Positions 52,124 through 60,974 of a stretch of DNA of 64,000 nt are shown here, piece by piece. The stretch spans positions 1 through 64,000 of the IMG/VR virus record IMGVR_UViG_3300045125_000172. One strand, written 5' to 3'. Under the pieces are notes generated by a model. That model ran no database searches, was not told where the DNA came from, and was given only the letters and a program-made list of their open reading frames with translations. Each line of letters starts with the position of its first letter. Within the stretch, counting starts at the first letter, position 1. The stretch is from a virus. The position numbers and the translations under genes were made by a program.

Positions 52124-52563
52124 CTTTTAAAGATTTTTTAGGTATATTTTTAAAATATTCTTCACCATAATTTACAAATATTTCTTCTCCACTCTTAATA
52201 GGTTTTAAAGCTATGATATCAGCATATAATTGAGTAAAGTTAAATGATGTTTCGGCATTGTTGTCGTCCTGATGATTATACATCATACCGTTACCAGCAA
52301 CCATAAAAATAAAAATCCATGGTTTTTACAGTCATTGCAGTCACATAATGGTTTTGGGTAACAGTATTTCCATACGGATGGTTCCAATTGATATCTGGAT
52401 CTATTCATCAAAGGAATCAACGGACACCTTTCAATAATTTCATTTTGGTCTATATCTGATATTGCCATTACTCCTCTGCCGTCTATTGGAGACATAAATA
52501 ACTTAATTTTAGAATTTACAAAAAATTGAACCGGCTCTGCGTCTTTTTCTCTATGTTTTCCAT
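52104..52563 (-). CDS. SET-domain protein
   Basis: About 153 residues with breaks near 52555 and 52300. SPIDGRGVMAISDIDQNEII (SET start), GNGMMYNHQDDNNAET (SAM-binding N-H motif) and SGEEIFVNYGEEYF (GEEL-x-x-x-Y motif). Complete SET core, no pre/post-SET. Lysine methyltransferase fold. Target unknown; small SET proteins occur in chlorella viruses and some phages. Confidence 0.75.
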
Positions 52564-52580
52564 TATTATGTTACCTTATA

Positions 52581-53111
52581 TTAAATATTAAAAAAATACC
52601 ATCTATTATAGTTGTTGATCTTAGCATCACAGTTGATATAATCTAAATAGTCTTTTATATCATTCCAATTTGAGAAAATCATCTCATGAGGAATAGTTCC
52701 GAATAACCAATCGGGAGTATTCTGTTTTCCCTGAACCATATGTATTATTATAGGTTTCTTCTGTCTATTTGCCCAAAAAATTTCTTCATAAGTTCCACAT
52801 GGATGTATATCGAGATCCAAATTAACTATTAAAAAATCACTAATATCAACCAATCTTAAATCTATAGCACGTATAGTTTTCATCAAAGATGATAATTCAT
52901 CATATTTTCTTTCTGATTTTAGTTTAATTTTATGCTTATGTGTTTCTTCGTCTTCTTTGCCAAGAGATGTTGGCTTTTTAATTGGATTGAATACAATAAT
53001 GTCTAAACTTTCTAAAAATGGAGTTATATTATCTCTCCATCCATTTCCTCTATCTGCAACTCTATCCATAGCACCAGCCAAATAGACTCTTTGATGTTTC
53101 AATCTATTCAT
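52581..53111 (-). CDS. Nucleoside 2-deoxyribosyltransferase-like protein
   Basis: 176 residues, intact. HQRVYLAGAMDRV at the start, DISDFLIVNLDLDIHPCGTY then EEIFWANRQKKPIIIHMVQ. The GTYEEIFWA motif matches the catalytic Glu region of the NDT/DUF4406 family. Could act on nucleotide or NAD-type glycosidic bonds. Adjacent to the macro-domain gene. Confidence 0.72.
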   Translation of the reverse strand: MNRLKHQRVYLAGAMDRVADRGNGWRDNITPFLESLDIIVFNPIKKPTSLGKEDEETHKHKIKLKSERKYDELSSLMKTIRAIDLRLVDISDFLIVNLDLDIHPCGTYEEIFWANRQKKPIIIHMVQGKQNTPDWLFGTIPHEMIFSNWNDIKDYLDYINCDAKINNYNRWYFFNI

Positions 53112-53183
53112 TTATCCTGTCCAGCCTTTGTATGCTCCATAAAAATTCCAAATAATACAATATAATAATATAAATAATTTATT

Positions 53184-53732
53184 TCACTTGACATAAATAT
53201 ATACAGGAATTTCTGTCCAAATATCCTCAATTAAATTTTCAATAAAATTCCAATTACCACCAGCTAAACCAGATCCAAATTTTGGTGCATGTATTTCATA
53301 TTTATTATCATTAATATCATTACTAGATAATAATAATATTTTGTTCTTAATATCGTTCATACAAAAGACAAGAGATCCATAGTTAAGTGGTCTAATATTT
53401 TTTACATTAACAACACCATCTTGTGCTATCATATTACACACGACTAGTTTTGTTTTTGTATTATTATTATGTAATACGCTTATATATTGATTATGGCCAA
53501 GAGATGCTTTGTTTCCAAGAAGATGAAAATTTTCTTTAACTATTGGAAATTTCTCTCCTATATACTTTGCAAATCCAGCCCCAAATAAATTAATATTATT
53601 GCAAACATGAGGAATAATTACAGTTGTGGGACTATTAATTGAATTTAGTCTATCAACAGCAGATTGAACAATATCATGTTTTGAATATACAATTTTATTG
53701 TTAGACAATTTTTTCTTTATATAATTAGCCAT
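53184..53732 (-). CDS. Macro-domain (ADP-ribose-binding) protein
   Basis: 182 residues from ATG at 53732, with GGAG 8 nt upstream; the longer ORF start at 53753 lacks support. Macro motifs: TVIIPHVCNNINLFGAGFA (N and G-x-G loop) and IHAPKFGSGLAGGNW plus a C-terminal helix LIEDIWTEI. Similar to Poa1p/ALC1-type macro domains that bind or hydrolyse ADP-ribose. 72 bases to the next gene hold only a short hydrophobic frame. Confidence 0.8.
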   Translation of the reverse strand: MANYIKKKLSNNKIVYSKHDIVQSAVDRLNSINSPTTVIIPHVCNNINLFGAGFAKYIGEKFPIVKENFHLLGNKASLGHNQYISVLHNNNTKTKLVVCNMIAQDGVVNVKNIRPLNYGSLVFCMNDIKNKILLLSSNDINDNKYEIHAPKFGSGLAGGNWNFIENLIEDIWTEIPVYIYVK

Positions 53733-53946
53733 CACCATTTCTCCAAAGGACATTTTTGATCAGCCCATGCTAGTTTATTTAAGAAAACTTTTTTCTTGTT
53801 ATGTTACATCCACAAACCAAACATTGATTGTTTTCGAACTTGTCGCAATTCATACATATTTCATATCTTTCATTAATCAATGATTGTGAACTTTTTGGAA
53901 GTCCTGCTTGAATATGAAAAAATAAAGATTTTAAAAGGTCTTTATT
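53732..53946 (-). CDS. Small Cys-rich conserved phage protein
   Basis: About 70 residues with one A indel near 53790. KSLFFHIQAGLPKSSQS, then YEICMNCDKF, QCLVCGCNITRKK and KCPLEKW: four Cys in a zinc-ribbon common to many phages. No ATG start is present. The frame is open and continuous with the gene at 53947 except for a TAG at 53947-53949, so a non-ATG start or a readthrough/substitution is possible. Stop overlaps the macro-gene ATG. Confidence 0.65.
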
Positions 53947-54360
53947 CTAGGAAATAAGGTTTTCATATACTGGTAAAAAATTATTGTCCTGATTAATAAA
54001 ATATAAAGAAGTTGTTTTGACTACTAAATTAGGCTTAAGCCATCTAGCATTACCATTTTTCATAGAAAAACACAATCTAGAACCATCTTTTTTACTGTCT
54101 TGTGTGATTAAGAACAACTCATTAGAGTAAATAAATGTTCTGCCGCTAGGAATTTCTTCAATATAAAAATCCCGATCCTGAATCAGATTCCCATTCGTCC
54201 CATAGTTCTTGTGCTCTGAGTTCATTTTTTTAAGTTTATATTGTTTCTTTTGTTTATTCTGAGCGTATTGTTCTTCCGATACGTCAGCCTTTTTGTTTTT
54301 TGTGTTGTTTTCTACAACTTTTCTTTTTGGTTTTTTGTCTGGTTCTTCAAAGTGATTCAT
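53947..54360 (-). CDS. Hypothetical protein with charged N-terminus
   Basis: 137 residues, intact. N-terminal third is highly basic/acidic and low-complexity (KKPKRKVVENNTKNKK), then FYIEEIPSGRTFIYSNEL and RLCFSMKNGNARWLKPNL, a beta-rich body. No domain recognised. It has a good promoter (54384-54411) and AGGATAACGT before ATG, and heads the operon that runs to the SET gene. Confidence 0.6.
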   Translation of the reverse strand: MNHFEEPDKKPKRKVVENNTKNKKADVSEEQYAQNKQKKQYKLKKMNSEHKNYGTNGNLIQDRDFYIEEIPSGRTFIYSNELFLITQDSKKDGSRLCFSMKNGNARWLKPNLVVKTTSLYFINQDNNFLPVYENLIS

Positions 54361-54383
54361 ACGTTATCCTATACTTACATTGT

Positions 54384-54411
54384 ATTATATGAGATGTTCT
54401 CAAATAGTCAA
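54384..54411 (-). promoter_or_regulatory. Sigma70 promoter with palindromic spacer
   Basis: Minus strand TTGACT (54411-54406), 16-nt spacer, TATAAT (54389-54384). The spacer contains TGAGA-ACA-TCTCA, a perfect five-base inverted repeat that could be an operator. Drives the gene at 54360 and the operon beyond. Confidence 0.72.
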
Positions 54412-54435
54412 GACTATGAATAGAAAAATTTTTGG

Positions 54436-54464
54436 TTGACAACATGAAAAGATCTCTTTATAAC
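54436..54464 (+). promoter_or_regulatory. Plus-strand sigma70-type promoter
   Basis: Plus strand TTGACA (54436-54441), 17-nt spacer, TATAAC (54459-54464). It points into the antisense strand of the subtilisin gene (which ends at 54469). No plus-strand gene is seen. May make an antisense RNA or be chance; only one match of this quality seen on the plus strand. Confidence 0.4.
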
Positions 54465-54468
54465 TTAT

Positions 54469-55374
54469 TCAGAGTTGGCTTATTACTGGTTCTATTAGGG
54501 TTATGTTATCTTGTTTTTTCTTGTTATGTCTTTTAAAGATATCAATAAATTCTGTGCTATTTTTAGGTTTATCTATATTGTTAGATTTGCAATAGTCCAA
54601 ATATAGAGCCGCACATCCAACAGCAAACGGATTTGACATACTTGTTCCACTCATTATAGAATAACTGTTATTAGGAACACTGCTTAATATATTTTCTCCT
54701 GGAGATAAGAAATCTAGTTCATCTCCGAAGCATGTAAAATCTGATATTTTAAGATTCTCATTAATTGATCCAACTGCTATAGTCTCTTTATATTTTGCGG
54801 GATACATAACCGGATGATCCAGACCCATGTTACCAGCCGCACAAAAAATTAATACATTGTTTTTTACAGCATATTTTATCGCTTGATATACTTCTGAAGA
54901 ATTATCTTCTGATCCTAAAGACATAGTAATAATATCACTGGACCTATCAACAGCCCAGACTATTGCTTTTGCAATATTAGAATTATTTCCATTTCCCTGA
55001 GAATCTAATGCTTTTATCGGTATAATTTTTGCATCTGGAGATACTCCCACAATTCCTTTAGAGTTATTAGAAGCGGCTATTATTCCTGCAACATGCGTTC
55101 CGTGACCATTATCATCTTCTGGATAATTAGTATTATTAATAAAATTATATCCATTTAATAAATTATTCTTTATGTCTTCATGATTTAAATCGCATCCTGT
55201 ATCTATGATCGCAACCTTAATATCTTTTCCAGTATATGACTTCCAGTTTTTATTTACATTAAATTTTAATATTTGCCAACCAAGTATTTGACAGGAGCTG
55301 GCATTTAATCCATATATTTTTTCCTCTTTATATGGTAATAAACTACAATTATCTTTTTTTAATCTTTTTTTCAT
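54469..55374 (-). CDS. Subtilisin-like serine protease (S8), intracellular
   Basis: 301 residues, intact. Catalytic triad: VAIIDTGCDLN (Asp), GHGTHVAGIIA (His) and SGTSMSNPFAVGC (Ser); oxyanion Asn in CAAGNMG. No signal peptide and only a short N-terminal extension (about 50 residues), so it is probably an intracellular protease without a classical propeptide. Four-base overlap with the actin-like gene. Role unknown: maturation of virion proteins or host proteolysis. Confidence 0.88.
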   Translation of the reverse strand: MKKRLKKDNCSLLPYKEEKIYGLNASSCQILGWQILKFNVNKNWKSYTGKDIKVAIIDTGCDLNHEDIKNNLLNGYNFINNTNYPEDDNGHGTHVAGIIAASNNSKGIVGVSPDAKIIPIKALDSQGNGNNSNIAKAIVWAVDRSSDIITMSLGSEDNSSEVYQAIKYAVKNNVLIFCAAGNMGLDHPVMYPAKYKETIAVGSINENLKISDFTCFGDELDFLSPGENILSSVPNNSYSIMSGTSMSNPFAVGCAALYLDYCKSNNIDKPKNSTEFIDIFKRHNKKKQDNITLIEPVISQL

Positions 55375-56369
55375 AAGATCTTAGAGGCTATTAAACATCC
55401 TTTAGATACAGCGTGTAGAGGATCACTAGAGTGACAAACTTCTTTGACTGCTAATGGAAAATGATTTTCAGATAATTTTTCAGTAAATTTTTCAATATAA
55501 CCTTTTGCTTGAGATGTTCCACCAGCAATAACAATTTTTAGAGGATTTTTAAACTTTGGTAATAATTTATGTCCAGTTAATGCTACAGATAATTGTTTGG
55601 TGGTATAGTCTATTAATCTGTCATAATAAGCAGATACTGCCTCAAGCACAGGATTTGGGTTGGTTTCACCTATTTTAAATTCACCGCCCTCCTTCTCTGC
55701 TTGAACAACACTGTCTGGCTCTCCGGTCGCTACAGCGCGCCATACGATCAATCCAATCGCCGGACTTGGTTGTGCTAAAAGTGACAGTTGGTTCACCGTT
55801 CAACATCACGCAAACATTAGTCATACCAGCACCACAACTAATAGCAATACCAGTATAATCCTCATTTTCTAATTCAGCATAACACAGCGCTTCTGCTTCA
55901 TTAATTGATCTAGCATCATACCCACATTCTGCTAAAACTGTTTTTACAACATCCTCATGATATCCAACATCAAAATCTTCATCCTCTTGATCTACTGGTT
56001 GTGCTGGTACGCAAAATACTAATTTTTCTCCTTCTTCCGATGCTGTTCCAGCAACTTCTTTAAGAATAAAGGCTAGAATTCTTTTGCGTCTTTTTCTTTA
56101 GCAGAAACAACGCCCCTATACATGGGCCTTTTTGCTGTATCATTTCTTTCCACTGCTTTTTCTATAGCATCTTTTCCTAAAATAATAAATGAACCATCGC
56201 TATCTTTTATAAATACTTTTCCATTTAATCCCTTCTCTATCATCTTTGTGGCAACAGGAGTTGTTGGTTTGATTACATAAAAAGCATCACGGAAATCTTT
56301 ATATTCTATATTACCATTTTTTTCTGTAGATAATACTATAAAACTCGTACCAACATCTAATCCGGCCAT
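55371..56369 (-). CDS. Actin-like ATPase (ParM/Alp type)
   Basis: About 332 residues with breaks near 56080 and 55740. GLDVGTSFIV (phosphate-1), AISCGAGMTNVCVML (phosphate-2), and KIVIAGGTSQAKGYIE (adenosine) are the actin/Hsp70 nucleotide motifs. Also NEAEALCYAELEN (connect). Fold and length match bacterial/phage filament-forming ATPases. Could position DNA or particles in the cell. Preceded by a GIY-YIG nuclease gene. Confidence 0.82.
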
Positions 56370-56371
56370 AA

Positions 56372-56977
56372 TTATTCTCCCTTATTGATATTTGTAATTA
56401 ATCCCCACCTCGTCCCATTTTTAATTCTGGTTATCATAGTTCTAGATACACCATATATATCGGCTATTTTTTGGTGTGTTATGTTCTTCATTTTTATGAT
56501 TTTAATAACCTGATCATTTGTGAGTTTTGTTTTTTTATTATGTCCAGCTTTTATTTTAGTTATATTTGAGTATTTATTACCATAGTTTCCGTTCTTAAAA
56601 CCAGTTCTATTTTTTGCTAATTTAGACAGTTTTTCTTTGACTGATTTTGTGTGGGTTTTTCCATAAAATGGATTGTTGCTTCCTGCCAAAGAATCATAGT
56701 TTTTAAGAATATTATATCTTTTAGTTTCTAAAATTTTTTCTACTGTTTCTTTTTCTTTTTGTTTTAGTTGTTTTTTATTACAAATCACAAGTATTTCAAA
56801 CTTAAAAGATTCACAACCATATTTGTTCCAGGCTCTCTGTAGCAAAAGATTTTTATGTTTATTTTTTTTAAGATCTCTTTTATGTTCTGTCCATCTTCTT
56901 TTAATATTTATAGATTGACCTATATATTTTTTATTATCTATAATATTTATTATTTGATAAATGCCACAAATTTTCAT
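56372..56977 (-). CDS. GIY-YIG homing endonuclease
   Basis: 201 residues, intact. GIY at KICGIYQIINI, YIG at NKKYIGQSINIKRRW with the Arg and Glu (HNLLLQRAWNKYG region) motifs, then NUMOD3-like GKTHTKSVKEKLSKLAKN and a C-terminal HTH (HQKIADIYGVSRTMITR) typical of I-TevI-like enzymes. Located 3 bp upstream of the actin-like gene; no intron seen. Free-standing mobile element. Confidence 0.88.
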   Translation of the reverse strand: MKICGIYQIINIIDNKKYIGQSINIKRRWTEHKRDLKKNKHKNLLLQRAWNKYGCESFKFEILVICNKKQLKQKEKETVEKILETKRYNILKNYDSLAGSNNPFYGKTHTKSVKEKLSKLAKNRTGFKNGNYGNKYSNITKIKAGHNKKTKLTNDQVIKIIKMKNITHQKIADIYGVSRTMITRIKNGTRWGLITNINKGE

Positions 56978-56987
56978 TAATTATTTT

Positions 56988-57281
56988 TTATATTCTTAAG
57001 TTTATCGACAGAGTTACAGATATTTTCTTGACTTTTTTTGTTTCTCCAAGAGTATCAAATTTTTCTCAATACCCTTAGTGTCTATAGCAACAACATATTT
57101 CTTATCATCTATATTAATCGATCCAACCTTTTTTCCAAGGTTTTATTATTATTTGTTTTGATAGAATAATTCTGATTATTATAACCAGCGTTATTGCTAA
57201 AAATTTTCCTAAAATATATCCTATAATTATGCTAACTATATTGATATATACTAGTATATGATAGATTAAATTTTCTGTCAT
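56988..57281 (-). CDS. Small membrane protein with charged tail
   Basis: About 97 residues with breaks near 57195, 57135 and 57060. N-terminal transmembrane helix HILVYINIVSIIIGYILGKI; after correction a soluble tail NNAGYNNQNYSIKTNNNKTL, VGSINIDDKKYVVAIDTKG. No known domain. Overlaps the HNH gene end by one base. Confidence 0.55.
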
Positions 57282-57594
57282 TAGCCACTATTTTTAGGTT
57301 TGAGTGTACACTTATTATAGTATACACTACAATCCTTTACTACATTAATATTCCAGCTTTTGTAGTCCATAAAGTGACCAAATACAATATGACAAGGATC
57401 AGAGCATAATGTAATCAAATTGCTTGGATCTAATTCTCTGTCCGGATTAAGATGCACAGGTTCTATGTGATGAACCTCTAAACTTTTGATCGACCACAAG
57501 CAGCACAAGTTGGATTTTCTTCTAAATGTTGCTTTCTTATTTTGGGCCATTTGCCCGATCTTGCTGCATACCTAAGTTTAAATAAACCAAACAT
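57281..57594 (-). CDS. HNH endonuclease
   Basis: About 104 residues with one A indel near 57490. RSGKWPKIRKQHLEENPTCA then ACGRSKSLEVHHIEPVHLNP and LDPSNLITLCSDPCHIVFGH: CxxC, H-H, N, H core. Small free-standing HNH nuclease, often next to terminase or other packaging genes, but here alone. Ends with LKPKNSG. Confidence 0.82.
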
Positions 57595-57598
57595 TACT

Positions 57599-57964
57599 TT
57601 ACTGTATTTTATCTATAAATGTTTGCTTATCTTTATAGCCGACTAATTTTTTCTTTTCTATACCATCAGAAATTATTCTTGTGTCAGGTATTATTGATAC
57701 TCTATATTGTTTTTTAAGTATTTTATCATTATCAATATCAATCACACAAATAATTTTATTTTCTAAATTCATAGACGGTAAATCATCTTGAAGATTTTGA
57801 CAAAATGAACAAGTTTTTGAGCTAAATATCAATAATATATCATGATCAATTTGTTTTTGAAGTGTTATGGCATCATCAAGACTGTTTACAAATATTGGAG
57901 GATGACCATATACGACTGAAAGTAATGCAGATATTATGAATAACAGAAAAATATACTTTTTCAT
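57599..57964 (-). CDS. Secreted thioredoxin-like protein
   Basis: 121 residues, intact. N-terminal signal peptide (KYIFLLFIISALLSVVYG), then the thioredoxin fold with CSFC active site (SSKTCSFCQNLQD) and the cis-Pro strand VSIIPDTRII. Should act outside the cytoplasm. Overlaps the RuvB stop by ATGA. Target unknown. Confidence 0.82.
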   Translation of the reverse strand: MKKYIFLLFIISALLSVVYGHPPIFVNSLDDAITLQKQIDHDILLIFSSKTCSFCQNLQDDLPSMNLENKIICVIDIDNDKILKKQYRVSIIPDTRIISDGIEKKKLVGYKDKQTFIDKIQ

Positions 57965-58852
57965 ATAGAACCAATAACCCTTCCTTTTGAAGTTCTGTGA
58001 ATGAATCCTTTTCTTACAAGGTATGGTTCAATACTATTCTCTATAGTTTCTATCGCAATTCCAGTTATTGATGAAATAGATTTAAGTCCTAGTGGAGATC
58101 CTTTTGATTTTTAAGAACATCAATATACATCCTATCATAGATATCCAGCCCCAATTCATCAATACCCTGTACTTCAAAAATTTTATCTATATTAGTTTCG
58201 CTTGGGTTGCATAGTTTATAATTTTTATACCATTGCAGCCTAGCATTTAAAATTCTTGGAGTTCCTTTGCTTCTTTAGCAATTTCCAAAAGGTCTTTGTG
58301 GTCTATGACTATTCCCAACTTGTCCGAATTCAATCCTGCTAGTTTAGCTAAATCATCATCACTATAAAAACATAAATGTTCTTTAATTTGAAAACTGATC
58401 ATAAAATGGTTGGCTCAAACTGCCACCACTAGTTGTTGCTCCAACTAAAGTAAATGCTGGAATCTCAACTTCCTCTGGCTCTGTTTCTAACACTATATTT
58501 ACAACAAAGTCTTCCATAACAGGATATAAAAATTCTTCTACTATTTTAGGAAGTCTATGAATCTCATCAATGAAAAGAACTGATCGCTTTGTCATTCTAA
58601 GAAGATATGGCAAAACACTTTTAACGCTTCGTAAGTTAGCGGCATTAGCGGTATATAAGATTTACATTTAATTCAGATGCAATAGCACTGGCTATTGTTG
58701 TTTTACCAAGGCCAGGAGGTCCGTCTATTAAAACGTGAGAAAGTACTGTCTCTTCGTCTTTTTGCTCCTGCTATTGATACCTTGAGTCTAGAGATAACAT
58801 CGTTTTGTCCAATAATTTCATCAAAAGTTGTTGGTCTAATCTTATTTGACAT
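57961..58852 (-). CDS. ruvB: RuvB-like Holliday-junction helicase
   Basis: About 295 residues with breaks near 58735, 58660, 58390 and 58110. [38 protein letters not shown] (Walker A), [19 protein letters not shown] (Walker B), [11 protein letters not shown] (sensor), then [10 protein letters not shown] and [18 protein letters not shown] of the C-terminal winged helix. AAA+ branch-migration motor. Confidence 0.88.
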
Positions 58853-58863
58853 TTTAACTCCAA

Positions 58864-59286
58864 TTAGTCGGTTTCTGGTTTTTCTTGTTCTTTTTGATTA
58901 TCTTTTATCCAAAATACAAAATCGTTTGCTTCACTATCATATGCTGATTCTACTATTCCTTTTTTCACAAGTCCCGCAACAATATTGCTTACCATTCTAT
59001 CATTAAGCGTATAAATAATATCCGCAAAAAGTTTATCATTTACTATATATCTTATTTTATTTGATTTTTTATTTCTTTCTTTTTTTATTATTCCTTTGAC
59101 TATAACTAGTGATTCTTGATGAGAAAGTATATTATTTAGTTCTTCTTGTTCGTTTTCTTTTACATCGTCTATAAGAACATCTAGTTGATCCTTATTTTGC
59201 CAAACACCAAAATTATTGTAGACTATTGCTCGTGCTTTGTCTGTAAATTCATCTAATTTAGTAATAACATACCATTGATCATCCAT
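58864..59286 (-). CDS. Conserved phage hypothetical protein
   Basis: 140 residues, intact. DDQWYVITKLDEFTDKARA, then a Lys/Glu-rich middle and MVSNIVAGLVKKGIVESAYD, a winged-helix-like C-terminus. No clear family. It overlaps nothing and lies upstream of ruvB, so may be recombination- or replication-associated. Confidence 0.55.
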   Translation of the reverse strand: MDDQWYVITKLDEFTDKARAIVYNNFGVWQNKDQLDVLIDDVKENEQEELNNILSHQESLVIVKGIIKKERNKKSNKIRYIVNDKLFADIIYTLNDRMVSNIVAGLVKKGIVESAYDSEANDFVFWIKDNQKEQEKPETD

Positions 59287-59294
59287 ATATTCAT

Positions 59295-59701
59295 CTAGTT
59301 GAGAATATCAAATAGTCCTTTATAATAGATTGGTTGGTTAATGAAATGTGCAGCGTGTGCTTGTATATGCATTTTATACTCTGTATTGATTGGGTCAAAT
59401 GCAAAATATTGTTTTTTCCATATTGGAGAACCTTGATAATTGGACCCCAAATACTGGAGACTATTGCCTCCAGCATTGGGATTCCAACTATTCACAGGAA
59501 ACTTTTTCACAGGAAAACCGGGAACATTATTTATTTCTTTGTTTATGATATCATCGATAATATTATTAATCCATTCTGATAGTGGTGTATTTGGGCCAAT
59601 ATCAAACTTGAAAAATATTGATAAGGATTTAATGAAGGATGATCATAATTGTAATCGTCTTCATCATCATGTTCATCTTCATCATCATATGGATTATGCA
59701 C
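59295..59701 (-). CDS. Hypothetical protein with acidic N-terminus
   Basis: About 135 residues from GTG at 59701 (HNPYDDEDEHDDEDDYN), then a frame break near 59612 and IGPNTPLSEWINNIIDDI, FPVNSWNPNAGGNS, KKQYFAFDPINTEY. Asp-rich N-terminal tract produces antisense His-rich ORFs. Function not assigned; follows the AEP primase gene. Confidence 0.5.
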
Positions 59702-59704
59702 ATT

Positions 59705-60809
59705 TCACCCCACACAAAATTGGTCGCCAAGTTGGGCAGCAAGGTCTTTGGCCGCACTACTAAGGAACCGATTGTTGCTGAAATACAACGCTGTGGACGC
59801 TTGATTGAGGTACTCCACGACCGTTTTTAAAAGTTTGGTCTGCTGACCGCTCAGATTTAAACACCCTCCTCCACAAGACGCTGGTTGAACCACTGCGGGA
59901 TCGCCATAAGTTTTTTGCGGAACTGAGTCCGCATCATCATCATACGAATCGCTATTGTATGACTTGTTGTGGGGATCATTCATTAGTTGCTGTAGAATCT
60001 GTTTGGCAGTATCGGCAGGAACCGGAAGATTATTAGCATCAGCATTTTTGTATGCTTTAGCATAACCCTTATACCATTCGTCACTGCACTTAGATGGATC
60101 AATAACAACATTGGTGCTTTGACCAGTAAGAGCAGACTGCAAATCCGCAACATTAATTGATTGACCAGTTGATCCTGGCAGAATACTAGTAAAGTAAGGA
60201 GCCTTCTTTTCCCACCCCTTACGCCACCAAGTATACGGAACACGATAAATCTGATTGGCCTTGATCGCTCGTGGATCTCCATCAAAGTAATTTACCAGTT
60301 TCTTCTGTAAGCCATTCCAATATGTCTTATTTTTACCAACAATTTGTCTAGAATTGTCATCAAAAATCCAGTAGCACTGATATCCGTTACGAGTATCAAC
60401 TACCCAACTAGGCTTAACTGCAAAGTTGTTGATCTTTTCAAGAAATCGCTTCTTATGCTGCATTACAACACTAGGCTTAAAATATTTACCCTCATTGTCT
60501 CGACCAGCATCCATATCGCAGAAGCAACAGGTAAACTGCTTGATAGCGTACAGTTTGCGACCACCATTTACATAAAAGTAAACGTCAGCACCCTTATCTG
60601 TGTTAGTCCTCAACAGCCTCGCTAAGATCGCTAGTATGATTCATACTACTAATCTTTTTACGAGGATTACCATTATAGCAGTAAATATGTGTTTGATTGA
60701 ATGAGTCTAAAAATTGTTGCTGTAGTCTGTTCCACGAATTAACGTGTCTCTTTCCAGAATTGCTGTTATTCTTATCAAACGGATTAAATCCAAGATTATC
60801 GCTAAACAT
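59705..60809 (-). CDS. Archaeo-eukaryotic-type (RepB/AEP) primase
   Basis: About 365 residues with a break near 60610. Start chosen at ATG 60809. Motif 1 is FTCCFCDMDAGRDNEG (D-x-D), then FAVKPSWVVDTRNGYQCYW (the S-x-H-type Gly-Tyr motif 2) and DPRAIKANQIYRVPYTWWRK (motif 3 Arg). C-terminal third is low complexity with SCGGGCLNLSG. Similar to phage/plasmid RepB-type primases. Second primase in the window besides the DnaG type. Confidence 0.72.
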
Positions 60810-60877
60810 TTTAGTACCTATTTCTTCTACAAACCTATATTGGGGTGGCAACCTCTACCACCATATGCAATATAAAA

Positions 60878-60965
60878 TAGCGGGAGAGGAATCGAACCTC
60901 TCTCATATAGCGTGTGAATCATTCGATACCAGAGGCTATAAATCTTAGTCACCAGACTCCACTTA
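60878..60965 (-). tRNA. tRNA-like element with enlarged anticodon loop
   Basis: Minus-strand T-arm AGAGG-TTCGATT-CCTCT (60901-60885) is canonical, followed by CCCGCTA for the acceptor. D-stem GTCT/AGAT pairs with an eight-base loop. ATAGC (60939-60935) and GCTAT (60911-60907) form the anticodon stem with TTCACAC (anticodon CAC, Val) before the 3' arm, but 16 extra bases (60934-60919) follow the 5' arm. The acceptor 5' end TAAGTGG pairs only with one bulge. Candidate real, split or degenerate tRNA. Confidence 0.42.
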
Positions 60966-60974
60966 TTCTTTTAA

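Noticed and set aside
59330-59830. Plus-strand ORFs at 59334, 59440 and 59639
   Set aside because: They are antisense to the Asp-rich minus-strand gene; His/Met-rich and no family.
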